A stretch of DNA of 64,000 nt, from positions 1-64,000 of the forward strand of contig JAXLSX010000011.1 of assembly GCA_046330285.1 (NCBI GenBank), written 5' to 3'. The position numbers and the translations under genes were made by a program. The DNA is from RHKX01 sp046330285. GTDB lineage: Bacteria > Actinomycetota > Thermoleophilia > Solirubrobacterales > 70-9. Positions within the stretch are counted from its first letter, which is position 1, and each line of letters starts with the position of its first letter. Positions 26,384 through 34,865 of this stretch are shown here, piece after piece. The notes below the pieces were generated by a model. The model was given only the letters and a program-made list of their open reading frames with translations. It made no database searches and was not told where the DNA came from.

Positions 26384-27598
26384 TCAGCCCTCATCCTCTC
26401 CGTCGGAATCCCGCAACGCCTCGACACCGGGCAGCGGCTTGCCTTCGATCAGTTCCAGCGACGCGCCGCCCCCGGTCGAGAGCCAACTCACCTCGTCGGC
26501 GAGCCCGAACTCGGTCAGGGCGGCGCCGGAGTCGCCGCCGCCCACGATGGTGGTCGCGCTCGTACTCGCCACGGCCTCGGCTACGGCGCGGGTGCCGGCG
26601 GCGAACGGCGCCAGCTCGAAGGCGCCCATCGGGCCGTTCCAGAAGACGGTGCCGGCGCCGGCGATCGCGTCGGCATAGGCGCGGGCGCTCGCGGGGCCGA
26701 TGTCGAGCCCCATCATCCCGTCGGGCACGTCGACGCCGTCGGTCTCGACCAGCTCGGCATCGGCCGAGAAGCCGTCGCCGAGGACGAGATCGGTCGGCAG
26801 GTCGAGCTCGCAGTCGGAGCCGGCGGCGAGCTCGAGCGCCTTCCCGGCCAGCTCGATGCCCTCCTCCTCGACGAGCGAGTCACCCGTCTCGTGACCCTGG
26901 GCCCGGAAGAAGCTGAAGCACATCGCGCCGCCGATCAGGATCCGGTCGGCGATCTCGAGGAAACGCTCGATGACCCCGACCTTGTCGGTGACCTTGGCGC
27001 CGCCGAGGACGACGACGAGCGGCCGCGCCGGGTCGTCGAGGACCGAGGTCAGCTCGCGGACCTCGCGCTCGAGCAGGAGCCCGGCGTAAGCGGGCAGGCG
27101 ATGGGCGACGCCCTCGGTCGTGGCGTGAGCGCGGTGCGCGGCCCCGAAGGCGTCGTTGACGTAGACGTCGGCGAGCGCCGCGAGCCGGTCGGCGAGGGCA
27201 TCGTCGTTGGCTTTCTCGCCGTCCTCCCAGCGGGTGTTCTCGAGCAGCAGGACGTCGCCCGGCCCGAGGGCTGCGGCGGCCGCCTCGACCTCGTCGCCGA
27301 CGACGTCCGGCGCCAGCGCGACCTCGGTGCCGAGCAGCTCGCCGAGCCGCGCGGCGACCGGCCGCATCGAGAGCTCCGGGTCACGGCCCTTCGGCCGGCC
27401 CAGATGCGAACAGAGGACGACCTTCGCCCCGCGCTCGCGGAGCAGCTCGATCGTCGGCAGCGCCGCCCGGATCCGCGTGTCGTCGCCGACCGCGCCGCCG
27501 GACAGCGGCACGTTGAGGTCGGCGCGGACGAGGACCGTGCGGTCCGCGACCTCGGCGTCGCGGACCGACGCCTTCTCGAATCGCCCGCGTTCGCTCAC
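26384..27598 (-). CDS. pgk: Phosphoglycerate kinase
   Basis: This 404-residue two-lobed kinase makes ATP from 1,3-bisphosphoglycerate. It has VLVRADLNVPL, SHLGRPKG, LLLENTRWEDGEK, VLGGAKVTDKVGV, NGPMGAFE, and the nucleotide-binding TIVGGGDSGAAL near the end. The start is GTG. It follows gap on the same strand with a 13-base gap and runs straight into tpiA. Confidence 0.97.
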   Translation of the reverse strand: MSERGRFEKASVRDAEVADRTVLVRADLNVPLSGGAVGDDTRIRAALPTIELLRERGAKVVLCSHLGRPKGRDPELSMRPVAARLGELLGTEVALAPDVVGDEVEAAAAALGPGDVLLLENTRWEDGEKANDDALADRLAALADVYVNDAFGAAHRAHATTEGVAHRLPAYAGLLLEREVRELTSVLDDPARPLVVVLGGAKVTDKVGVIERFLEIADRILIGGAMCFSFFRAQGHETGDSLVEEEGIELAGKALELAAGSDCELDLPTDLVLGDGFSADAELVETDGVDVPDGMMGLDIGPASARAYADAIAGAGTVFWNGPMGAFELAPFAAGTRAVAEAVASTSATTIVGGGDSGAALTEFGLADEVSWLSTGGGASLELIEGKPLPGVEALRDSDGEDEG

Positions 27599-27611
27599 GC
27601 CCGGCGCGGTC

Positions 27612-28610
<999 letters not shown>

Positions 28611-28734
28611 TTGTTCGATCCTCCTGGTTGAGAGCTGTGGGTGAGAGCGCCGCGGGCGATCGCGGCCGCGCTCTAAGCCTATGCAGGTGCGGGATTTCCT
28701 GCCCCCGTCGCGACTACGGAGCCGCCTGCGGGAC

Positions 28735-29505
28735 TCACCCGTGGCGCGGCGACCAGCGGAAGAACCGCACTGCGACGAGGATTCCGGCGATTCCCCAGGC
28801 GGCGACCACCGCGAGGTGGCCCCAGTCGAAGCCCGCGCCCTGGGTCAATGGGTCGTAGGCGGTCAGGAACGCCTGGAAGAAGGGGCGGATCGGGAACAGC
28901 GAGGCGAACGTGAGGACGCCGTCGGGGATCTCGCTCTCCGGTACGAACACGCCGGAGAGGAAGTAGAGCGGCAGGACGGTGAAGTTCGTGATCGGAGGCG
29001 CCGCCTGCTCGCTGGGGATCGCGAGGCTGAGGGCGAGGCCGAGCGAGCAGAAGGCGAAGGTCCCGACGATCAGCGTCACCAGCAGGGCCGGGATCGTCGT
29101 CGTCGGCACCTCGACGCCGTAGAGGAGGCTCCCGAGCAGGGTCACGATCACGACCATCAGGACCGAGACGACGAAGGCGTTGCAGATCCGGCCGCCGACG
29201 TAGGCCCAGGTCGGCAGCGGAGTGCCGTGCAGGCGCTTGAGGCGACCGCTCTCGCGCATCTCGACCATCCGCATCGAGACGTTCACCAGCGTCGCCGAGA
29301 CGACGGCCAGGGTGATGATCCCCGGCACGTAGTAGGTGGCGGCGTCGATCCCGAGCCCCTCGATCTCCTGGTCGCCGAAGAGCGAGGCGAACAGGAGCAG
29401 GAAGATCACAGGGAACATAACCGTGAAGAACACGGCCGCGGGGCTGCGCCAGAAGACCTTCTGCTCGAAGCGGAACTGGTGGACGACGAGGGCGGCGGCG
29501 CTCAC
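28735..29505 (-). CDS. ABC-2 type transporter permease
   Basis: This 256-residue membrane protein has about six hydrophobic segments of the ABC-2 exporter class: an N-terminal cytoplasmic start, LFASLFGDQEIEG loop, RLKRLHGTPLP between helices, and PLYFLSGVFVP near the end. The GTG start at 29505 overlaps the stop of the ATPase gene (GTGA), defining a two-gene exporter. The substrate is unknown; relatives export drugs, lipids or polysaccharides. Confidence 0.88.
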   Translation of the reverse strand: MSAAALVVHQFRFEQKVFWRSPAAVFFTVMFPVIFLLLFASLFGDQEIEGLGIDAATYYVPGIITLAVVSATLVNVSMRMVEMRESGRLKRLHGTPLPTWAYVGGRICNAFVVSVLMVVIVTLLGSLLYGVEVPTTTIPALLVTLIVGTFAFCSLGLALSLAIPSEQAAPPITNFTVLPLYFLSGVFVPESEIPDGVLTFASLFPIRPFFQAFLTAYDPLTQGAGFDWGHLAVVAAWGIAGILVAVRFFRWSPRHG

Positions 29506-30419
29506 GAGCCCGGATCCGTCCCCGTCAGCTCGAGGTAGACGTCCTCGAGGCTCGGCCGCGAGACCTCGAGCCGTGCCAGCTCGACGTCGTTGGCGAGAGC
29601 CCAGCCGGTCAGCTCGTTCAGGCTCCGGGTCGGTTCGCCGGTCCGGAGCTCGAGCCTGCCGTTGGCGCCGGTCCAGTCCCCGGCGACGGCCCCGCGTAGC
29701 CGCCCGGCGGCCGCTTCGTCGGCGAGCTCGAAGCTGATCACGCTCGCGGCGTCCCCACGTCCACCGAGGTCGTCGGGAGTGCCGCCGGCGATGATCCGGC
29801 CGCCGGCGATGACGGCGACGCGGTCGGCGAGCGCCTGCGCCTCGTCCATGTAGTGGGTCGTCAGCAACACGGTCTTGCCGAGCTCGCGCAGCCCCTCGAT
29901 CACCTGCCAGGCGGCGCGGCGCGCCGAGGGGTCGAAGCCGGTGGTCGGCTCGTCGAGGAAGAGGAGCTCGGCATCCCCGATCAGCGCAACCGCGACGTCG
30001 AGGCGGCGCTGCTGGCCGCCGGAGAGCCGGCCGGCGCGCTCGTCGGCCTTCTCGGTCAGGCCGACGAGCTCGATCGTCTCGGCGACCGAGCGCGGCGAGC
30101 TGTAGTAGCCGGCGAACATCTCGAGGGTCTCGCGGACCGTCAGCAGGCCCTCCATCCGGCACTCCTGGAGGACGAAGCCGACCCGCCCGCGCCAGTCGCG
30201 CCCGGCGGCGGCCGGGTCCTGGCCGAGCACCTCGACATCGCCCCCGTCGCGGTCGAGGTAGCCCTCCATGACCGAGATCGCGGTCGTCTTGCCGGCTCCG
30301 TTCGGGCCGAGAAAGGCGAAGATCTCGCCCCGGCGGACCTCGAGGTCGATGCCGCGCAGAGCCTCGACGTCGCCGTAGGACTTGCGCAGCCCGCTGACGC
30401 TGATCACGGCTTCAGGCAC
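29502..30419 (-). CDS. ABC transporter ATP-binding protein (DrrA/CcmA-like)
   Basis: This 305-residue ATPase has Walker A LGPNGAGKTTA, signature LSGGQQRRLDVAVAL, Walker B LLFLDEPTTGFD, and the switch His in LLTTHYMDEA. A C-terminal domain of about 80 residues is typical of the DrrA group. The start is GTG; a CATAAT box lies eight bases before it, which would make the transcript leaderless. It is coupled to the permease by a 4-base overlap. Confidence 0.93.
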   Translation of the reverse strand: MPEAVISVSGLRKSYGDVEALRGIDLEVRRGEIFAFLGPNGAGKTTAISVMEGYLDRDGGDVEVLGQDPAAAGRDWRGRVGFVLQECRMEGLLTVRETLEMFAGYYSSPRSVAETIELVGLTEKADERAGRLSGGQQRRLDVAVALIGDAELLFLDEPTTGFDPSARRAAWQVIEGLRELGKTVLLTTHYMDEAQALADRVAVIAGGRIIAGGTPDDLGGRGDAASVISFELADEAAAGRLRGAVAGDWTGANGRLELRTGEPTRSLNELTGWALANDVELARLEVSRPSLEDVYLELTGTDPGS

Positions 30420-30443
30420 GGCCGGGGATTATGAAGGCCGAAG

Positions 30444-32330
30444 TCAGCCGGCCTTGTTGAGCTGGCGATGGATGTCGCGGGCCAGCTTCCCGGGGATGCC
30501 CGGCACGGCGGCGATCTCCTCGGCCGAGGCGTCGAGAAAGCGCTCCGGCGAGCCGAAGTGGCCGAGCAGGGCCCGCTTGCGGGCCGGGCCGACGCCGCGG
30601 AGGCCGTCCAGCACCGATCCGGTCATCGCCTTGCCGCGCCGCTTGCGGTGGAGGTCGAGCGCGAAGCGGTGCGCCTCGTCGCGCACGCGCTGCAGGAGCC
30701 GCGAGGCCTCGGAGTCGCTGCGGATCGGCAGTGGCGCCGAGCGTCCCGGCACGTAGACCTCCTCGAGCCGCTTGGCGAGCGAGATCACGGTCGTGCCGCG
30801 CTCGATCAGCGGCTCGAGGGCGCGCACTCCGGCCGCGAGCTGGCCCTTGCCGCCGTCGATCATGATCAGCCCCGGCAGGGCGGCGAAGCTGGCGTCCAGC
30901 TCGGCGTCGTGGGGCGAGCGGCCGCTCTCGTCGAGGAAGCGGGCGAGCCGCCGCGAGAGGACCTCGTTCATCGAGGCGAAGTCGTCGGAGGCGCCGTCGA
31001 TCCCGCGGATCCGGAAGCGGCGGTAGTCCGACTTCTTCGGCGCGCCGCCCTCGAAGACGACCATCGAGGCGACGGTGTGCTCGGGCCCGAGGTTCGAGAT
31101 GTCGTAGCCCTCGATCCGGATCGGCACGTCCTCCATGCCGAGCGCCTCGGCGAGCTCGGCGAGCGCCTCGGTCCGCTCGCGACGGCGCCGCTCGCGACGG
31201 AGCTTGTCCTGGGCGAGGGCGAGGCGCGCGTTGCGCTCGGCGAGCTCGCGGAGCCGGCGCTTGTCGCCGCGCTCGGCCGCCCGGACCTCGACCGCGGTCC
31301 CGCGGCGCTCGCTCAGCGCCTCGGCGAGGAGCGCGGTCCGCGCCGCCAGCTCGGGGCCGACGACGACGAGCGGCGGCACCGTCGGCGAGGCCTCGTAGTA
31401 CTGGGCGATGAACTGCTCGCCGACCTCGGCGAGGTCGTCCTCGCCCTTGTTGTCGAGGTAGAAGCCCTGACGCTCGGTGAGGACGCCGTCGCGGACCTGG
31501 AAGACCTGGGCGTTCGCCTCCTCGCCCTCGACGGCGACGCCGATCAGGTCGGCGGTCCCGACCTGCTCGCCGGCGACCTGCTGGCGCTCCATCAGCGAGC
31601 GGATGGCCGCCACCCGGTCGCGGAAGAGCGCGGCGCGCTCGAACTCCTGGGCCTCCGCGGCCTCCTCCATCTTCGCGATCAGGTCGCGCTCGACGTCGCG
31701 GTAGCGGCCGGAGAGGAAGCGGCGGATCGCGTCGATGTTGCGGCCGTACTCCTCGGCATCCACGTAGCCGACACACGGGGCTCCGCAGCGCTTTATGTAG
31801 TAGTCGAGGCACGGGACGCCGGAGCGCCGGCCGGGCTCGGCGCCGTCGCAGGTCCGGTACTGGAAGAGCTTCCCGAGCAGCTCGAGCGTCTCGCGGACGC
31901 GGCGAGCGCTCGCGTAGGGTCCGAAGTAGGCCCGGTTCGGGCGATGGCGCTCGCGGGTGAAGTAGACCCGCGGGAACTCTTCGTCGAGACTGATCCCGAT
32001 GTAGGGATAGGACTTGTCGTCGCGGAGCTTGACGTTGAGGATCGGCCGGTGGCGCTTGATGAACTGCTGCTCGGCGATCAGCGCCTCGGCCTCGGTCCCG
32101 GTGACGAGGAAGTCGATCGTCTCGATCTCGTCCGCGAGCCGGCCCAGCGTCGTCCGCGACGAGAAGTGGCTGGCGACGCGCTTGCGGATCGAGCGCGATT
32201 TGCCGACGTAGACGACCCTCCCGTCGGCGTCGCTGAACATGTAGACGCCGGGCTGATCGGGCAGCCGTTTCCGCTGCTCGGAGATGTGCTCGCGGCGTAG
32301 CTCGCCGCGCTTGTCGCCCGATCCGGCCAT
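30444..32330 (-). CDS. uvrC: Excinuclease ABC subunit C
   Basis: This 628-residue nuclease makes both incisions in nucleotide-excision repair. The N-terminal GIY-YIG domain (GVYMFSDADGRVVYVGKS), a Cys-rich stretch, the UVR motif (about residues 200-235), an RNase-H-like nuclease with IEGYDISNLGPEHTVAS and LIMIDGGKGQL, and C-terminal helix-hairpin-helix repeats are in order. I start it at ATG 32330; TACAGT (32344-32339) lies eight bases upstream, a leaderless start. Longer frames upstream overlap the divergent hydratase gene. Confidence 0.96.
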   Translation of the reverse strand: MAGSGDKRGELRREHISEQRKRLPDQPGVYMFSDADGRVVYVGKSRSIRKRVASHFSSRTTLGRLADEIETIDFLVTGTEAEALIAEQQFIKRHRPILNVKLRDDKSYPYIGISLDEEFPRVYFTRERHRPNRAYFGPYASARRVRETLELLGKLFQYRTCDGAEPGRRSGVPCLDYYIKRCGAPCVGYVDAEEYGRNIDAIRRFLSGRYRDVERDLIAKMEEAAEAQEFERAALFRDRVAAIRSLMERQQVAGEQVGTADLIGVAVEGEEANAQVFQVRDGVLTERQGFYLDNKGEDDLAEVGEQFIAQYYEASPTVPPLVVVGPELAARTALLAEALSERRGTAVEVRAAERGDKRRLRELAERNARLALAQDKLRRERRRRERTEALAELAEALGMEDVPIRIEGYDISNLGPEHTVASMVVFEGGAPKKSDYRRFRIRGIDGASDDFASMNEVLSRRLARFLDESGRSPHDAELDASFAALPGLIMIDGGKGQLAAGVRALEPLIERGTTVISLAKRLEEVYVPGRSAPLPIRSDSEASRLLQRVRDEAHRFALDLHRKRRGKAMTGSVLDGLRGVGPARKRALLGHFGSPERFLDASAEEIAAVPGIPGKLARDIHRQLNKAG

Positions 32331-32403
32331 GGCTCTCAACTGTAGGGAGGGGCCCCGCCATACACTCGCGCCTGATCCGAGCCCGCCGAACCGTGGAGTG
32401 ATG

Positions 32404-33234
32404 ATGAGCGACCCCCTGACGACCCCTGCCCCGCCCGAGCTGAAGACGATGCGGTTCGAGACCGAGGGGCCGGTCGGCACGCTCACCCTCTCGCGTCCCG
32501 ACGACATGAACGCGATGAGCCCGGAGATGATCGCCGAGCTGGCCGAGCTCGCGCCCTGGCTCGCCGATCGGGCGCCGATCCGCGCCCTGATCGTCACCGG
32601 CGAGGGCCGCGCCTTCTCGGCCGGCGGCGACGTCAACTGGTTCCGCCGCGGCCTCGAGGATCCCGACATCGACCTCGTCCAGCAGGTCCGCCGCGGCGCC
32701 GACATCCTTCACCAGGCGATCGTGGACTTCAAGCGGATCCCCTACCCCGTGATCGCCGCCGTCAACGGGCCCGCCGCCGGCGCGGGCTTCTCGCTCGCGC
32801 TGATGTGCGACATCCGGATCGCCTCCGACAAGGCGTTCTTCGCTGTCGCCTACGGGCGGATCGGCGCGTCGCCGGACGGCGGGATGACCTACTTCCTGCC
32901 GCGGGTGATCGGCCCGGCCGCGGCCTGCGAGCTGATGCTCGAGGACCCGAACCTGACCGCCGCCGATGCGCTCGAGCGCGGACTCGTCTCCGAGGTCGTG
33001 GTCGCCGACGAGCTCCTGCTCGCCGCCGGGTCGAAGGCGGCGGAGCTCGCCGCGAAGTCCCCCCACTACCAGCGAATGGTCAAGCGGCTCACCTGGGAGA
33101 GCCTCGACAACTCGCTCGCCGACCACCTCCAGATCGAGCGTCACGGCATCGCCGACTCGATGGGGACCGAAGATCTCAGGAACGGTGTCCGCGACTTCTT
33201 CGCCGGCGAGCAGCCGAGCTTTCACGGCCGCTGA
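32404..33234 (+). CDS. Enoyl-CoA hydratase/isomerase family protein (PaaG-like)
   Basis: This 276-residue crotonase-fold protein has the oxyanion-hole segments RAFSAGGDVNWF and NGPAAGAGFSLALMCDIRIAS. The active-site loop GASPDGGMTYFLPRVIG keeps an Asp in the position typical of isomerases such as PaaG and lacks the second hydratase Glu. A 2,3-enoyl isomerase or related role is therefore likelier than classical hydration. ATG 32404 has GGAG six bases upstream; GTG 32398 and ATG 32401 are alternatives. A TACACT -10 lies at 32361-32366. Confidence 0.85.
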   Translation: MSDPLTTPAPPELKTMRFETEGPVGTLTLSRPDDMNAMSPEMIAELAELAPWLADRAPIRALIVTGEGRAFSAGGDVNWFRRGLEDPDIDLVQQVRRGADILHQAIVDFKRIPYPVIAAVNGPAAGAGFSLALMCDIRIASDKAFFAVAYGRIGASPDGGMTYFLPRVIGPAAACELMLEDPNLTAADALERGLVSEVVVADELLLAAGSKAAELAAKSPHYQRMVKRLTWESLDNSLADHLQIERHGIADSMGTEDLRNGVRDFFAGEQPSFHGR

Positions 33235-33331
33235 TTCGCGGGATCGCGCGGCCCGTGTGATCCGGCCTTGCGCCGCCCCGGGACCGGAGTAGGGTCTCCT
33301 CGGCACTTCCACAAGGCAGAGGAGGAACACC

Positions 33332-33766
33332 TTGAAGACGCGACTCATGACCCTCGCGGCGGTTTCCGTCCTCGGGCTCGCGGCATTCGCGCTCGCGGCC
33401 TGCGGCGGCAGCGACGACTCGAGCACGACGGCGGCCGAGACGAGCTCGACCGAGACCTCGACGTCGGCCGGCGGCGGCGGCGCGACCGTCACCTTTGAGG
33501 CCGATCCGGGCGGCGCCCTCGCCTACACCGAGACCGACGTCTCCGCCAAGGCCGGCAACGACACGATCGAGTTCGACAACCCCTCCTCGACCGGCCACGA
33601 CGTCGTCATCGAGGACGAGTCCGGCAGCGAGGTCGCGAAGACCGACGTGATCACCGACTCGACCGCCTCGGCGACGGCTGACCTGCAGCCGGGCACCTAC
33701 ACGTTCTACTGCTCGGTCCCCGGCCACCGCGAGGCGGGCATGGAGGGCACGCTCACGGTCAAGTAA
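33332..33766 (+). CDS. Cupredoxin-like copper lipoprotein
   Basis: This 144-residue protein has a lipobox LAAC, a Ser/Thr/Glu linker, then a plastocyanin/azurin-type domain. The copper ligands are a His in TGHDVVIE and Cys, His and Met in YCSVPGHREAGMEG, all present and correctly spaced, so it should bind type 1 copper on the outer membrane face. The TTG start at 33332 is supported by GGAGG seven to eight bases upstream. The electron partner is not in the window. Confidence 0.9.
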   Translation: MKTRLMTLAAVSVLGLAAFALAACGGSDDSSTTAAETSSTETSTSAGGGGATVTFEADPGGALAYTETDVSAKAGNDTIEFDNPSSTGHDVVIEDESGSEVAKTDVITDSTASATADLQPGTYTFYCSVPGHREAGMEGTLTVK

Positions 33767-33793
33767 CGGCGGCCGGGCCGGTGGGGTCGGCAA

Positions 33794-33865
33794 GGCTGAC
33801 CCACGGTCAACCGTCAGAAACACCTCGTATAGGGCATGTTTCTGACAGTTGACTGCGGGTTAGCC
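33794..33865. terminator. Long imperfect hairpin between convergent genes
   Basis: The arms are 29 bases long (33794-33822 with 33837-33865), with two mismatches and two G-T pairs around a 14-base loop. The innermost 10 base pairs (GTCAGAAACA/TGTTTCTGAC) are perfect. It lies between the cupredoxin (+) and the HNH gene (-), which converge, so it could end transcription from both sides. The stem is longer than usual for a terminator and there is no T-run, so it may be something else. Confidence 0.55.
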
Positions 33866-33884
33866 CAAGATACGTGTCGTTGAG

Positions 33885-34310
33885 CTAGGACACGTAAGCC
33901 TTACGGACCCTGGCCGCCGTCCAGCGGTCCGTGCCGTGAAACGGAGGGACTTTCTTGCGGTCGAGTGTCTCGGCGATCTCTTCGAGCGACCTGCCCTTCG
34001 CGAGCAGCGCTCCGATCTGCTTCCTCCTGAGGTGATCCCGTTGATTGCACTCGACGTGGGACAGCCGGACGTTGTCGGGACCGAGCTTCCCGCCGGCTGA
34101 CTTGAGGATCGGATAATGGTCGCGTGATGGCGCCCACTTGGTGCGCTTTTTCTCGACCGGATCGAACTTCTTGCGTCCCTTGTGGTGGTAGCACTGCGGC
34201 ATCTCGCATTTCAGTTCGAGAAGTTGACCACTCTCCGCCATCCGCACGAGGACGTTCGAATTCTTCAGACCAAGTTCGCGGAGTTGATCCGCGAGCGATT
34301 CATTTGCCAT
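33885..34310 (-). CDS. HNH-like zinc protein with C-terminal helix-turn-helix-like region
   Basis: This is a 141-residue protein. A possible zinc pair CEMPQC is followed by SRDHYPILKSAGG and NVRLSHVECNQRDH, which match the H-N-H layout (DH, N, HxxCN). After that comes IGALLAKGRSLEEIAETLDRKKV and a WTAARVRKAY end resembling the C-terminal region of serine recombinases. It is probably a DNA-binding or nicking protein, of uncertain activity. GC is visibly lower than its neighbours and the flanking gap holds the long hairpin, so lateral gain is plausible. The ATG follows TAGGAT by six bases (leaderless). No mobile-element partner is seen. Confidence 0.65.
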   Translation of the reverse strand: MANESLADQLRELGLKNSNVLVRMAESGQLLELKCEMPQCYHHKGRKKFDPVEKKRTKWAPSRDHYPILKSAGGKLGPDNVRLSHVECNQRDHLRRKQIGALLAKGRSLEEIAETLDRKKVPPFHGTDRWTAARVRKAYVS

Positions 34311-34370
34311 TCGGCGATCCTAACCCCGGATGCGGGTGACAAGAGACGGCCCCGACGTTCAGGGGACCGA

Positions 34371-34838
34371 CTAATCGACGAGGACGCGGCCCACTGCGTC
34401 GGCCACGCAGCACGGCTTTTCGTTGCCCTCGACCTCGACCGTGAAGCGGACGACCTCCTGGAACCAGCCGCCGCCGACGTCGTCGACGGAGATGATCTCG
34501 GCGGTCGCGCGGATCCGGGAGCCGGCGGGAACCGGGGCCGGGAAGCGGACCTTGTTCCAGCCGTAGTTGACGCCGAGCTTGAAGCCGGTCATCTCGACCA
34601 GCGCCAGCCGCATGCCGTCGATCATCGACAGCGTCAGGTTGCCGTGGGCGATCGTCACCCCGTAGGGGCTCTCGCTCTTGGCGCGCTCGACGTCGACGTG
34701 AATCCACTGGTCGTCGCCCGAGAGCCGCGCGAAGTCGTCGATGTCGGCCTGGGTGACCTCGCGCCACTCGCAGGGCCCGACGACCTCGCCGACCTTCGCC
34801 TTGACCTCGTCGATGCCGTTCAGCTTCACCAGCGCCAT
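34371..34838 (-). CDS. MaoC-like (R)-specific enoyl-CoA hydratase / NodN family
   Basis: This 155-residue hotdog-fold protein carries the hydratase catalytic pair in DDQWIHVD and YGVTIAHGNLTLS. It likely hydrates short or medium enoyl-CoA; relatives are often called MaoC dehydratases. The ATG at 34838 follows TAGGGT (34852-34847) by eight bases, with no ribosome-binding site, so it is leaderless. It stands alone. Confidence 0.88.
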   Translation of the reverse strand: MALVKLNGIDEVKAKVGEVVGPCEWREVTQADIDDFARLSGDDQWIHVDVERAKSESPYGVTIAHGNLTLSMIDGMRLALVEMTGFKLGVNYGWNKVRFPAPVPAGSRIRATAEIISVDDVGGGWFQEVVRFTVEVEGNEKPCCVADAVGRVLVD

Positions 34839-34865
34839 GGCCCGGCACCCTACCGACGGCTCAGC

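Noticed and set aside
30412..33492. 1026-codon minus-strand frame across uvrC and the divergent hydratase
   Set aside because: Not the uvrC frame; Arg/Pro-rich translation without motifs.
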